From positions 33,382 through 97,381 of the forward strand of contig JADWMM010000001.1 of NCBI GenBank assembly GCA_015978205.1: 64,000 bases of DNA, in the 5' to 3' direction. This DNA comes from Alkaliphilus sp. NP8 (GTDB lineage: Bacteria > Bacillota > Clostridia > Peptostreptococcales > Natronincolaceae). Shown here one piece after another: positions 36,658 through 45,363 of the stretch (position 1 is its first letter; every line of letters begins with the position of its first letter). The notes under the pieces were generated by a model, which was given only the letters and a program-made list of their open reading frames with translations, ran no database searches and was not told the DNA's origin. The translations under genes and the position numbers were made by a program.

Positions 36658-38655
36658 CTAAATAATCTTTTTTAAATTTTTAAGTAGTTTATAATAATCA
36701 TTATTTTTTTGGCTTTTTATAATGCTTTTTGGGATATTATCAAATTCTACTATAGCATCATCAATTCTAGTTTTAATATACTCTATTTTTTTACTGTTTT
36801 CAATCTTATTTAATATTTTTACTTCATCAATCATTTTCTGCCAGCAATGTAATTGAACGCCCTTATCCCCTGTTCCTATATCAATAGCATTTTTATCTTT
36901 ACACCATTGACATGTGCACTCTCCAAAATAATCGTATAATTCCTGAAAAGCAAATGTATCTCTTTTAGGATATGTTAAAAATGATAATAATTTTGGAAAA
37001 TAATATTTTGAAAATAAATTAAAAGCATCTTTTTCTTCTTTAATATATTGCTCATCAAAATAATCTATACTTGCAAGGCCTAATGAAAATCCATGAATCC
37101 CTTTAGCAATTAATACCAACCCTAGCGAAATAGGAACCTTTAAAGCAATCACTGGCTTATTAGTATATTTCTGTAAATTTAGCATAAATTCAATGTAACT
37201 TGCTAGAGACTGTTCATTAAGCTGCTTCAAATCTGAAACTTGAACAATAAATGCTTCAACATCTGCATGTACATAATATGATAGGATTTTTTCTGCCTCA
37301 AACACTAAATGATTCAGTCCAATAGAAATCATTGCATATTTATTTTTTTCAGAATTAACTATTTTTGAACTTTCATCTATTAACTGTATATTCATTTTTA
37401 TCCAATCTTCAATTTTGTTAACTGGGTAATCTGTATTACTAATGTAATGATATGGTAATATTAATTTATTACCTATTTTCACTGTGTTATACCACTTATT
37501 TATATATTCATATCTTAATACTGGATTTTTAAGGTAATCTAATGATATAACACTCTTTTCAGGTGCATATGGTAAGTTCATGAGACCTGCTGTAGATCCA
37601 AATGCTAGATATGATAACCTTTGTGTAGATGGATCTATTATTACATTTTCAAAATTTCTTTTCTTAAAATATTTGTGTAGCCCCTTACTCCAGTTTTGAA
37701 CATGAATTGGATAAATAATTGATGTTTCATTAATCTTTTCAAAGTCTATAGTAACACTTTTTTCTTTATATATCCAAGCATAGTATTTACCTAATACAGA
37801 AAGTTCATTTTGAATATCTTGCTTAATAAACATTTCTTTAAATTCACTAACAGTTTGAAAACGAGCAAATCTTTCTTTCGCAGTTGCCTTATAAATAATT
37901 TTTTCCAAAACATCACTTATATTTGGATTATGTTGCTTTGGTGGGATAATTGGTTCATTTAGAATTTTAAGAAATAATTCTGGAATAGTATTAGCTCTAT
38001 AAGGTATATTTTTTGTAAGCATTTCATATAAAATAATACCTAATGAATAAATATCTGACCTATAATCTATATGTTTACTATCCTTTAACTGTTCTGGAGA
38101 CATATATAAAGGTGAGCCAATTTGAGCTCCGGTAGAAGTAATTGATGAAAAATCTATTATTTTACTTAATCCATAATCAATAATCTTTATATCGCCTTGC
38201 TTATTAATTAAAATATTATCTGGTTTTAAATCTCTATGAATTATTCCTCTATTATTAACAAACGTATTATGCAATACATTTACTCCATCTAAAATTTTAA
38301 TAAAAACAGAAACTAATTCGTTTAAATCACTAATGTTTTCTATATATTCTTTTAAGATAATGCCTGAAAAGTATTCCATTATAATAACGTATTCTTTTAT
38401 TCCAAACTCATTTATAAAAAAGAAATCATCCTGATATTTTATTAAACTATTATGTTGTACATTCTTTAGTACATCAATTTCTCTTGTTATTCTATTATGT
38501 TCATTTTTAAATTCTTGTAAAACATACACTTCTGATAACACCTTTGCTGCAAAATGTTCTTCTCCCCTTGAAACTTTATATACAGATCCAAAACTACCAC
38601 TTCCTAAAGCTTCTTCAAAAACATACCCTCTAATTGTCTTTCCCACTAAATTCAT
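36658..38655 (-). CDS. Ser/Thr protein kinase with unusual C-terminal region
   Basis: 665 residues. The N-terminal 275 are a complete Hanks-type kinase: GSGSFG loop (18-23), K38, HRDLKPDN (140-147), DYG instead of DFG (160-162) and SPLYMSPEQ. There is no transmembrane segment or PASTA domain, unlike the housekeeping kinase PrkC. The C-terminal 380 residues are not a family I recognise; alternating strands and helices suggest a barrel, and CTCQWC (580-585) with H603 gives a C-x-C-x2-C-x17-H zinc-like motif resembling that of tRNA-guanine transglycosylases. GAGGGGTG precedes the ATG. Cotranscribed with the nuclease-like gene; possible defence module. Confidence 0.8.
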   Translation of the reverse strand: MNLVGKTIRGYVFEEALGSGSFGSVYKVSRGEEHFAAKVLSEVYVLQEFKNEHNRITREIDVLKNVQHNSLIKYQDDFFFINEFGIKEYVIIMEYFSGIILKEYIENISDLNELVSVFIKILDGVNVLHNTFVNNRGIIHRDLKPDNILINKQGDIKIIDYGLSKIIDFSSITSTGAQIGSPLYMSPEQLKDSKHIDYRSDIYSLGIILYEMLTKNIPYRANTIPELFLKILNEPIIPPKQHNPNISDVLEKIIYKATAKERFARFQTVSEFKEMFIKQDIQNELSVLGKYYAWIYKEKSVTIDFEKINETSIIYPIHVQNWSKGLHKYFKKRNFENVIIDPSTQRLSYLAFGSTAGLMNLPYAPEKSVISLDYLKNPVLRYEYINKWYNTVKIGNKLILPYHYISNTDYPVNKIEDWIKMNIQLIDESSKIVNSEKNKYAMISIGLNHLVFEAEKILSYYVHADVEAFIVQVSDLKQLNEQSLASYIEFMLNLQKYTNKPVIALKVPISLGLVLIAKGIHGFSLGLASIDYFDEQYIKEEKDAFNLFSKYYFPKLLSFLTYPKRDTFAFQELYDYFGECTCQWCKDKNAIDIGTGDKGVQLHCWQKMIDEVKILNKIENSKKIEYIKTRIDDAIVEFDNIPKSIIKSQKNNDYYKLLKNLKKII

Positions 38656-39660
38656 TAATTACACCCCTCGTATATCAATATAACCATTAAAATTTTTGAA
38701 TTCTAATTATTAATATATAATAATAGACAATCCTATATACCTACTAAAGTCATTCAGCCACAGGGATTTATGTCATGATAACTTACTGCCTGGCACCTAT
38801 CTTTTATTCTTTTCTTTCTTAAACCCAGTTTTCAATTAATATCGTGACTTGCTTTTATATTAACAGAATTACTAAACCTTTAAAAAATTATCATTCAATG
38901 CTTTAACACTTGTATTATACAATATCCTGATAAATTATGATTTCATTCCTATATAGCAATTTTTATTTACCTTCACTAATACTAGTTGATACAGAATCGT
39001 TATATGGCTATACAGCTTTTAAAGACATTATTCAACACATATATACATTCCCCTTTATTTAAAAATCGCAATTATCGACATGTTCTAAAACCGTCTAAGA
39101 ACAGATTTTAATAGTAGATACAATAAATCTAGTAGGTATTAGTGATTCTAATTCTTCTATTGGATATTTTTATGAGGTAGTTTTTATTTTTAAATTATAG
39201 GATGGTTTTGACTTTATATAACTGTTATGTACAATCTGGAAAGCAGCAAAGTTTACTCTCATCATAAAAAAACTTCGCAGCTTTACTATAAACTTCTTTT
39301 AATACATTTTCCTAGCTAATTCATTCTAAATTTCTATTCTTTAGTAAGCACCTATTCACTTATGATCTCTTGTATTATTATAATATTTTTATACTTTATA
39401 CGAATTTAATTTTGGTGTTTATATGAATTAATAGAAACTTTATATTAAATATTAGTAAGACTTGATTTTCTATTTGCTTTAAATATCATAATTCGACAAA
39501 ATATTTATTAAAAATAATATATTATGGAAGTATCTGAAACAAATAAAAACAATATTGAATTTTTAAAATGAAACTAGTACTTCTTTCAAAAGTAAAGTGG
39601 TAGTGCAATTAAATTAATTAAGTATTAATCAGCTTTATTAAAATTTAAGGGGAGAATTGT
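38656..39660. other. 1-kb AT-rich region without a recognisable gene
   Basis: No reading frame of useful length on either strand. It holds a short-repeat copy (38777-38801) and a promoter-like pair TTGACT-N16-TACAAT (39208-39235) with no gene directly after it. It separates the minus-strand kinase unit from the plus-strand chimeric ORF, and may be the remains of deleted genes. Confidence 0.5.
38777..38801 (-). repeat. Dispersed short repeat, inverted copy
   Basis: ATAACTTACTGCCTGGCACC on the plus strand, related to the complement of copy A (GGTGACAGGCACC next to AAGTTG). Confidence 0.45.
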
Positions 39661-40491
39661 ATGTATATTAGTGAAATCTCTAGTATTAAAAACTACAGAA
39701 ATTTAATTGGATTAGAGTTATCATTTCATGATGAAATTAACTTTATTGTTGGTGAAAACAATTTGGGAAAAACTAATATAATTGAGATGCTTAATGCAGT
39801 TATTTCTGTTGGTAAGTTCAACGAAAATGATTTTTATGATACTAAGGAATCTATTGAGATTATATTTAAGATCAATTATGATGACGATGAATTAGGATTC
39901 TTTGAGAATAATTTCGATATAGATAATGAGTATGAAATAACAATAAAAGCAATTCAAGAAGATGTAGATGCTAGACTTGAATATTACCATAATGAGTCAG
40001 GAGTTCCTATTAGCAGTCGAAGAATTAAAGCACTTAATTTCATTTACTATTCAGTTTCACAAAAACAAATACCAAAGCAGGATAAGTACCTTCAGATTCA
40101 TTTCAATTTATCAAGTAATTCACTTAAAAGACTAATGAATGAGATAGACGAGAAAGTATTTTTAACAACTATACATGGTTCTAAAGGACTTGAATGGGAT
40201 TATGTTTATATCCCTGAAATTATGGACTATCAGTTTCCTACAAGTAGAGCACTATGTAAGGAATGTGCATCAAACAGAGCAGGAATTAAAGGTAAGTATG
40301 ATTGTAAATTCACATATGCTAGTAATCTTAAACAAGCTTTTCTTGAAGAATTAAGTTTAATGTATGTAGCAATAACAAGAGCAAAAGTTGATGCATATGC
40401 ATTTGCTAATGTTGATAAAAAGAACGGTATTTATAAGAGAAGAAGCTGTTTAACAAACTTACCTAATTTAGTTCTAAATAGGAAATTTTAA
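39661..40491 (+). CDS. Chimeric remnant: OLD/GajA-type ATPase start joined to UvrD-type helicase end
   Basis: A 276-residue intact frame made of two unrelated parts. Residues 1 to about 160 are the beginning of an OLD-family ATPase as in Gabija Gaj[15 protein letters not shown], then Walker A GENNLGKT (31-38) and the following strand-helix region. Residues from about 166 are the end of a UvrD-type helicase: [17 protein letters not shown] (motif V) and MYVAITRAK (motif VI), with C199, C202 and C215 between. The ATPase Walker B, TOPRIM nuclease and helicase motifs I-IV are all missing. An in-frame deletion across two adjacent genes explains it. AGGGGAG precedes the ATG, so it may still be expressed, but it cannot work as either enzyme. 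Confidence 0.75.
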   Translation: MYISEISSIKNYRNLIGLELSFHDEINFIVGENNLGKTNIIEMLNAVISVGKFNENDFYDTKESIEIIFKINYDDDELGFFENNFDIDNEYEITIKAIQEDVDARLEYYHNESGVPISSRRIKALNFIYYSVSQKQIPKQDKYLQIHFNLSSNSLKRLMNEIDEKVFLTTIHGSKGLEWDYVYIPEIMDYQFPTSRALCKECASNRAGIKGKYDCKFTYASNLKQAFLEELSLMYVAITRAKVDAYAFANVDKKNGIYKRRSCLTNLPNLVLNRKF

Positions 40492-40579
40492 AAAATTGCA
40501 CTTGGTAAAGCTTTAGCAACAACTTAAAAATTAAAACTAAATCATAGAAAAATTTAAGCTAAATTAAGGAGTAATTAAA

Positions 40580-41040
40580 ATGAATGATATCTATGATATT
40601 CAAATATTATTAGATCAATATAGAATGTATGTAGAGTCAGCTCACAAAATATCAGCCTACGAAACAAAACAAATAGATTCTATATATCTTTACTTTCGGG
40701 CATAATTACGTTAGTCGGAATATTTGCTGATAAAAAAATAGTAGGTGATAGTTACTTACATATCTGTATGGTTGCTATTGGTATTCTAGGTATTCTACTC
40801 TGCTACGTCTGACATAGTAATATAGAAGCTTACAGACAATTAAATTCGGCGAAGTTTCAAATAATCCATGAAATGGAGGAACAATTACCGATAGCCTGCT
40901 TTGATAGGGAATGGGATGTTCTAGGTAAAGGCGAAAACAAGAAAAAATATTCTAAGTTAACAGTTGTGGAAAAAAAGCTCCCGCTATTATTATCAATACC
41001 GTATTTTATAATATTAGTGTTTAGCTGGATCCAACGATAA
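40580..41040 (+). pseudogene. Broken gene for a small two-helix membrane protein (RipA-like family)
   Basis: AAGGAG and an ATG start MNDIYDIQILLDQYRMYVES and HKIS, then a frameshift near 40655 moves the match to the next frame (RNKTNRFYISLLSGII, a membrane segment). An in-frame TGA at 40810 stands where TGG is expected (CYV-W-HSNIEAYRQLNS). The rest (HEMEEQLPIACFDREWDVLG, a second membrane segment, FSWIQR) is intact. The layout matches small membrane proteins annotated as RipA-family, often found beside defence genes. Two lesions make it a clear pseudogene. The pattern fits decay of the same locus as the chimeric ORF before it. Confidence 0.75.
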
Positions 41041-41082
41041 CTCTATATCTAATTTAATAAGGCTCTTATATTTCCAAAAATT

Positions 41083-41130
41083 AAAAAGGGTCCACTAACG
41101 CTGAAAATCCATTTGAATTTCTGGACCCTT
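41083..41130 (-). terminator. Likely terminator of the polysaccharide operon
   Basis: Stem AAGGGTCCA/TGGACCCTT with a 27-base loop. Read on the minus strand it is followed by TTTTTAATTTTT. It lies about 100 bases after the MurJ-family stop, with a repeat copy in between. Confidence 0.6.
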
Positions 41131-41192
41131 AATATATATTGAACATTTTCATTTAAGTTTTTTCCATTCATGTTCCCCTTTAAATTAGCTTG

Positions 41193-41213
41193 CAATAAGT
41201 TGATAAGTTGGTG
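41193..41213 (+). repeat. Dispersed short repeat, copy B
   Basis: Exact 21-base match to the copy at 31397-31417, in the same orientation. It sits between the accessory island and the polysaccharide operon. Confidence 0.7.
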
Positions 41214-41231
41214 TAAGGTCGATCTTTATCT

Positions 41232-42755
41232 CTATACAACTCCTTTTCCAAACTTCTTCTTAATAGCAGCAACGATTACGTCAACATCTTCAATCTTCAT
41301 AAAGTATATAATTACAAAATATGATACCGCTCCAACACCGATTGCAATTAAAAGTGAAAGATTCTGTGATAAAGAAGTTGTTAAGTAATTAAAGCTTAGT
41401 TTGGCTAATCCACCCATAATTAATGAGGCAAATAGGATCTTTAGAAATGAAATGCTGATTTGCTTCATACCGAATGGGCCTATTTTTTTTCTTAAGCTAA
41501 TAAACATAAGAACAGTCGTAAATATTGCTGCGATACTTGTTGCTAAAGCTAGTCCACCTAATCCAAAATACTGAACTAAGATAAAATTTAATACAATATT
41601 TAATATCATTCCTATGGCTGCGTTAATCATTGGAGTTTTCGTGTCTTGTAAAGAATAAAATGCTCTTGCTAATACTTCTCTAACGCCTAATGCTATCATT
41701 CCTATAGAGTAATAATATAATGCTTGCGAGGACATAAGAACGGCCTTATTATCAAATTCTCCTCTTCCAAACAATAAAGACACTATTGGCGCTGCAAAAA
41801 TCATAGATCCAACCATTGCTGGTAAAACTAATAAACTTATGCCAGTAATGGACTCTCCTAGAGATTTCTTTATACCAAGAATATTTTTTTCTATTGCCAT
41901 TTTAGAAATTGTCGCAAACATTACTGTGGCTATCGACATTACAAAAATTCCTTGAACAAACCTGTTGAGTTGATGAGCATAATTTAGTGCAGAAATTCCA
42001 CCAACAGCGACTTGCGATGCTAATGTTCTATCTACTAACATGTTAATCTGATTCACTGAAGTACCTAATATAATTGGAATTGATAAATACATCATTTTTT
42101 TAAGTTTAGGATTATTAAAATTAATATTAAAATTATATCGATATCCTTTTTTAACAAGAAAAGGTGTTAGAAAAATTAACTGAGCAATAGCTGCTGCGAT
42201 TTTTCCATATCCTAATATTATTAAATTAGTTTTAGTACTTAAAAAAATAGAAGTAATTAGAAATATATTTAATGGTATCCCAATTAAAACAGGAGCAATG
42301 AAATTATTGTTTACTTCTAAGTAGCCCTTAAATACATATATAATTCCAGTTATATAAACAGAAAAAATTGTGATTCTAGTTAGTGATATGGCTAAAGATA
42401 AAGTCTCCCCTTCAAATCCAGAAGCAAATACCTTCACAATAGGCTGGGTAAAAAATAAAACAGCGATTACAATAATGCTAGATATAATCATCAATAAATT
42501 TGTTACACTATTTGTAAAATCATTAGCTTTTTCTTCTCCGTCTTCTTGTAGTACTTGACTAAAAATTGGAATAAAAGTCGTACTTAACCCTACTCCTATA
42601 AAAGCAAATATTACTGTAGGAATTGTTAGAGAAATTAAATACGCATCGCTAACACCTGATGCGCCATAAAAATACGAAAGAATAATATCTCTTGAAAATC
42701 CCATGATTTTTGAAAATATAGTTAAAATCATCAATATTAAAGCTGTTTTCTTCAT
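41232..42755 (-). CDS. MurJ/MviN-family lipid-linked oligosaccharide flippase
   Basis: About 507 residues and 14 membrane segments. MurJ features are visible: FSKIMGFSRDIILSYFYGAS at the start and VREVLARAFYSLQDTKTPM in the later half. MurJ moves lipid II across the membrane; as the last gene of a polysaccharide operon that has no Wzx, this copy may instead move the repeat unit. The ATG overlaps the stop of the preceding gene by four bases (ATGA), and no strong ribosome site is near, so translation is probably coupled. Whether it is the cell's housekeeping MurJ cannot be told from here. Confidence 0.85.
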   Translation of the reverse strand: MKKTALILMILTIFSKIMGFSRDIILSYFYGASGVSDAYLISLTIPTVIFAFIGVGLSTTFIPIFSQVLQEDGEEKANDFTNSVTNLLMIISSIIVIAVLFFTQPIVKVFASGFEGETLSLAISLTRITIFSVYITGIIYVFKGYLEVNNNFIAPVLIGIPLNIFLITSIFLSTKTNLIILGYGKIAAAIAQLIFLTPFLVKKGYRYNFNINFNNPKLKKMMYLSIPIILGTSVNQINMLVDRTLASQVAVGGISALNYAHQLNRFVQGIFVMSIATVMFATISKMAIEKNILGIKKSLGESITGISLLVLPAMVGSMIFAAPIVSLLFGRGEFDNKAVLMSSQALYYYSIGMIALGVREVLARAFYSLQDTKTPMINAAIGMILNIVLNFILVQYFGLGGLALATSIAAIFTTVLMFISLRKKIGPFGMKQISISFLKILFASLIMGGLAKLSFNYLTTSLSQNLSLLIAIGVGAVSYFVIIYFMKIEDVDVIVAAIKKKFGKGVV

Positions 42756-43918
42756 ACTTTGACACAACCTTGTAATTTTCTATAATTAAAATTAATTAAT
42801 AATGATATAACAAACCAATACTCGGGTCTAAGCCATAAATCTGAACTTATCAATAATCGTCCTGTGGCACTAGCGATTATCAAAGTCACCACTCTAAAGT
42901 ATCCAGTATCTTTTAAGTAACTTAAATTAAGATATCTCTTGCTTAAAAATATCCAAAAAATTAACCAAATTAAAAATCCAAATATTCCAGCTTCAACTAA
43001 AATTTGTAAAAAAATATTATGGGAAGTCATTCCTATTTCTAACTGTGTAGTTCCTATACCGCTTCCAAACCAAGGCTTTTCTTTAATTAATTTAATTATA
43101 TTTTCATAAATTCGATCTCTCCCTGAACTTGAAGCTGCTAATCCATCTGATAATTGCATTCTGAATTTTGCCAGTGCATAAGATCTTACTTGTAAATCAA
43201 AATAAATATAATCTAATAATCTTGTTACTAATTGATATTGATATATTATAAAAGTTGATATACTTCCTAAAATAACTACTAACATTTTTACACTTTTTTT
43301 AACTTGCTTAGAAAATAAAAATAATAATCCTATAAATATAATCAGAACTAATAAAGGACCTCTACTACCATAAATAGTTGTTAATATAGTAGATATACCG
43401 GTTAGAATTAACCAAATAGGTCTATATTTTTTTTCATTAAAAAAACCATAAAAAAACATCATTACAGAAGGGACCATTGCATACCCAAATCTCATATAAT
43501 TCATAGACGTTAAAAAATTTGTAAATGGAAATAGTATAATAACGAAGAAATTTATAATTGCTAATTTTAAAAAAGCATTATATAAATCTTTTCCTTTAGT
43601 TGAAATGCTAGCAATCAAAATAGCAGAAAAACACTTTAATAGATACCCCAAATATACATCTATTATTATATTTAGATTTGTATTAAATATTATTGCACTA
43701 GTGAAGAAATATACACTAACTAAACCTAATATTAGCACAGTATATGTTTTTATTTTAAACTTATTGTTATATAATACCAAAAATAACAATAACAAAGAAA
43801 AGCCAGCAACTGGCCATTGAGAATTCACTAAAGATGCGACTGGTTGTAGAAAACCAAATTGAAATATATATAATGCCATAATATACGCATTGATTTTTTC
43901 TTTATTAATTTTTCTCAC
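42752..43918 (-). CDS. O-antigen polymerase/ligase-like membrane protein (Wzy-type)
   Basis: 388 residues, about ten membrane segments. The signature of the O-antigen ligase/polymerase family is GRDRIYENIIKLIKEKPWFG, then SGIGTTQ and TSHNIFLQILVEAGIFGF near the C-terminus. It should link repeat units or transfer glycan on the outside of the membrane. The start is a GTG that overlaps its likely AAGAAGG site, so the true start may be slightly different. A second, much larger member of the family is the second gene of the operon, so one may polymerise and the other ligate. Confidence 0.82.
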   Translation of the reverse strand: MRKINKEKINAYIMALYIFQFGFLQPVASLVNSQWPVAGFSLLLLFLVLYNNKFKIKTYTVLILGLVSVYFFTSAIIFNTNLNIIIDVYLGYLLKCFSAILIASISTKGKDLYNAFLKLAIINFFVIILFPFTNFLTSMNYMRFGYAMVPSVMMFFYGFFNEKKYRPIWLILTGISTILTTIYGSRGPLLVLIIFIGLLFLFSKQVKKSVKMLVVILGSISTFIIYQYQLVTRLLDYIYFDLQVRSYALAKFRMQLSDGLAASSSGRDRIYENIIKLIKEKPWFGSGIGTTQLEIGMTSHNIFLQILVEAGIFGFLIWLIFWIFLSKRYLNLSYLKDTGYFRVVTLIIASATGRLLISSDLWLRPEYWFVISLLINFNYRKLQGCVKV

Positions 43919-44024
43919 CTTCTTACGTTGTGCTTCGAATATATTAAATTTAACAACTGATCTCCTTATACTTTATTCGTTAGGTATTAAAAATTCCTTA
44001 TGTAAAATACTTGCCTATCTTTTT

Positions 44025-45344
44025 CTACAATCTCCAATAACTATAACCTTTCTCTTCAATCACTTTTCTATCTAATATACTTTTAACATCAATAAGTACT
44101 TTGTCTTCATTGTCAAAATTACCATACAAGGAATCCATTCTATCCCAACTCATTTGTTTTAATACATTATGAGCCACTGCTAATACTATACAATCCACAT
44201 CTTGTACATCTTTTATATCAACTAAATCAACATCATATTCGTGTTTAGCCTCATCAGCATCAGCTTCTGGATCAACGATAATAGGTTCTATTCCGTATTC
44301 TCTAAGACTATCAATAATATCTACTACTTTGGAGTTTCTAGTATCTGGAGTATTTTCTTTAAAAGTAATTCCTAGAATTACAACCTTAGCTTGTCTTACC
44401 ACCTTATTTGCCAAGATAAGTTTCCTAATGATTGCGTCTGCAACGAATTTACCCATACCATCATTAATTTTTCTGCCTGATAAAATAATTTGGCTGTGAT
44501 ATCCCAACTTCTCTGCTTCATAAACAAAATAGTAAGGATCTACTCCAATACAGTGTCCACCAACAAGACCTGGAGTGAATCCAAGAGCATTCCATTTGGT
44601 GTTCATAGCTTCAACTACTTCTTTAGTGTCAATACCCATACGATCGAATACCATGGCGAGTTCATTCATAAAGGCGATATTTATATCACGTTGGCTATTC
44701 TCTACTACTTTTGAGGCTTCAGCTACCTTAATTGATCCTGCTCTATGAACACCAACTTCTATAACTAATTCATAAACTTTAGCTATTTCGTCAAGGCTTT
44801 CTTCATCCATACCTGAGACAATCTTTATAATGTTCTCAAGTCTATGAACTTTATCACCAGGATTAATTCTCTCAGGAGAGTACCCTATTTTAAAATCAAC
44901 TCCACATTTTAGTCCTGACTCTTCTTCTAGTATTGGTACACAAATATCTTCTGTAACACCAGGGTATACAGTGGATTCATAGACAACAATAGAGTCCTTG
45001 GTTAAGTTCCTACCAACTATTCTACTGGCTCCTTCTACCGGTGAAAGATCTGGCGTTTTATCTGAATTGATTGGAGTTGGTACGGCTATAATATGAAATT
45101 TTGCTTCTCTTAGTTTTGTTTCATCAGATGTGAAAATTACAGTTGTAGTCTTAATTTCATCATCGCCAACTTCGTTTGTTGGGTCAACTCCGGATTTATA
45201 TAGATCAATTTTCTTTGTATTAAGATCAAAACCAATAACATCAACTTTCTTAGCAAATGCTACAGCTATAGGCATTCCAACATAACCAAGTCCGACTACT
45301 GATATTTTTTCTTTTTTTTCGACAATTTTGTCATACAACTTCAT
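44025..45344 (-). CDS. UDP-sugar 6-dehydrogenase (TviB/WbpO/WecC type)
   Basis: 439 residues. N-terminal NAD-binding fold SVVGLGYVGMPIAVAF, middle domain with SPERINPGDK, and the catalytic cysteine in GGHCIGVDPYYFVYEAEKLG; the VDP-Y-Y pattern and PERINPGD fit enzymes that oxidise UDP-N-acetylhexosamines (TviB, WbpO) rather than UDP-glucose. It would make a uronic acid such as GalNAcA or ManNAcA for the repeat unit. A uronate carboxylate is a natural point for amide-linked amino acids, which fits the ligase genes in this operon. AAGGAG is 12 bases before the ATG. Confidence 0.88.
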   Translation of the reverse strand: MKLYDKIVEKKEKISVVGLGYVGMPIAVAFAKKVDVIGFDLNTKKIDLYKSGVDPTNEVGDDEIKTTTVIFTSDETKLREAKFHIIAVPTPINSDKTPDLSPVEGASRIVGRNLTKDSIVVYESTVYPGVTEDICVPILEEESGLKCGVDFKIGYSPERINPGDKVHRLENIIKIVSGMDEESLDEIAKVYELVIEVGVHRAGSIKVAEASKVVENSQRDINIAFMNELAMVFDRMGIDTKEVVEAMNTKWNALGFTPGLVGGHCIGVDPYYFVYEAEKLGYHSQIILSGRKINDGMGKFVADAIIRKLILANKVVRQAKVVILGITFKENTPDTRNSKVVDIIDSLREYGIEPIIVDPEADADEAKHEYDVDLVDIKDVQDVDCIVLAVAHNVLKQMSWDRMDSLYGNFDNEDKVLIDVKSILDRKVIEEKGYSYWRL

Positions 45345-45363
45345 AATGATATTCGCTCCTTAT

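Noticed and set aside
39120-39235. Short open stretch and promoter-like pair in the 1-kb gap as a gene
   Set aside because: No start with a ribosome site and no recognisable protein; reported only as a gap.
40810-40812. In-frame TGA as a possible second selenocysteine codon
   Set aside because: The position is a tryptophan in this membrane protein family, the gene also has a frameshift, and no SECIS-like hairpin follows.
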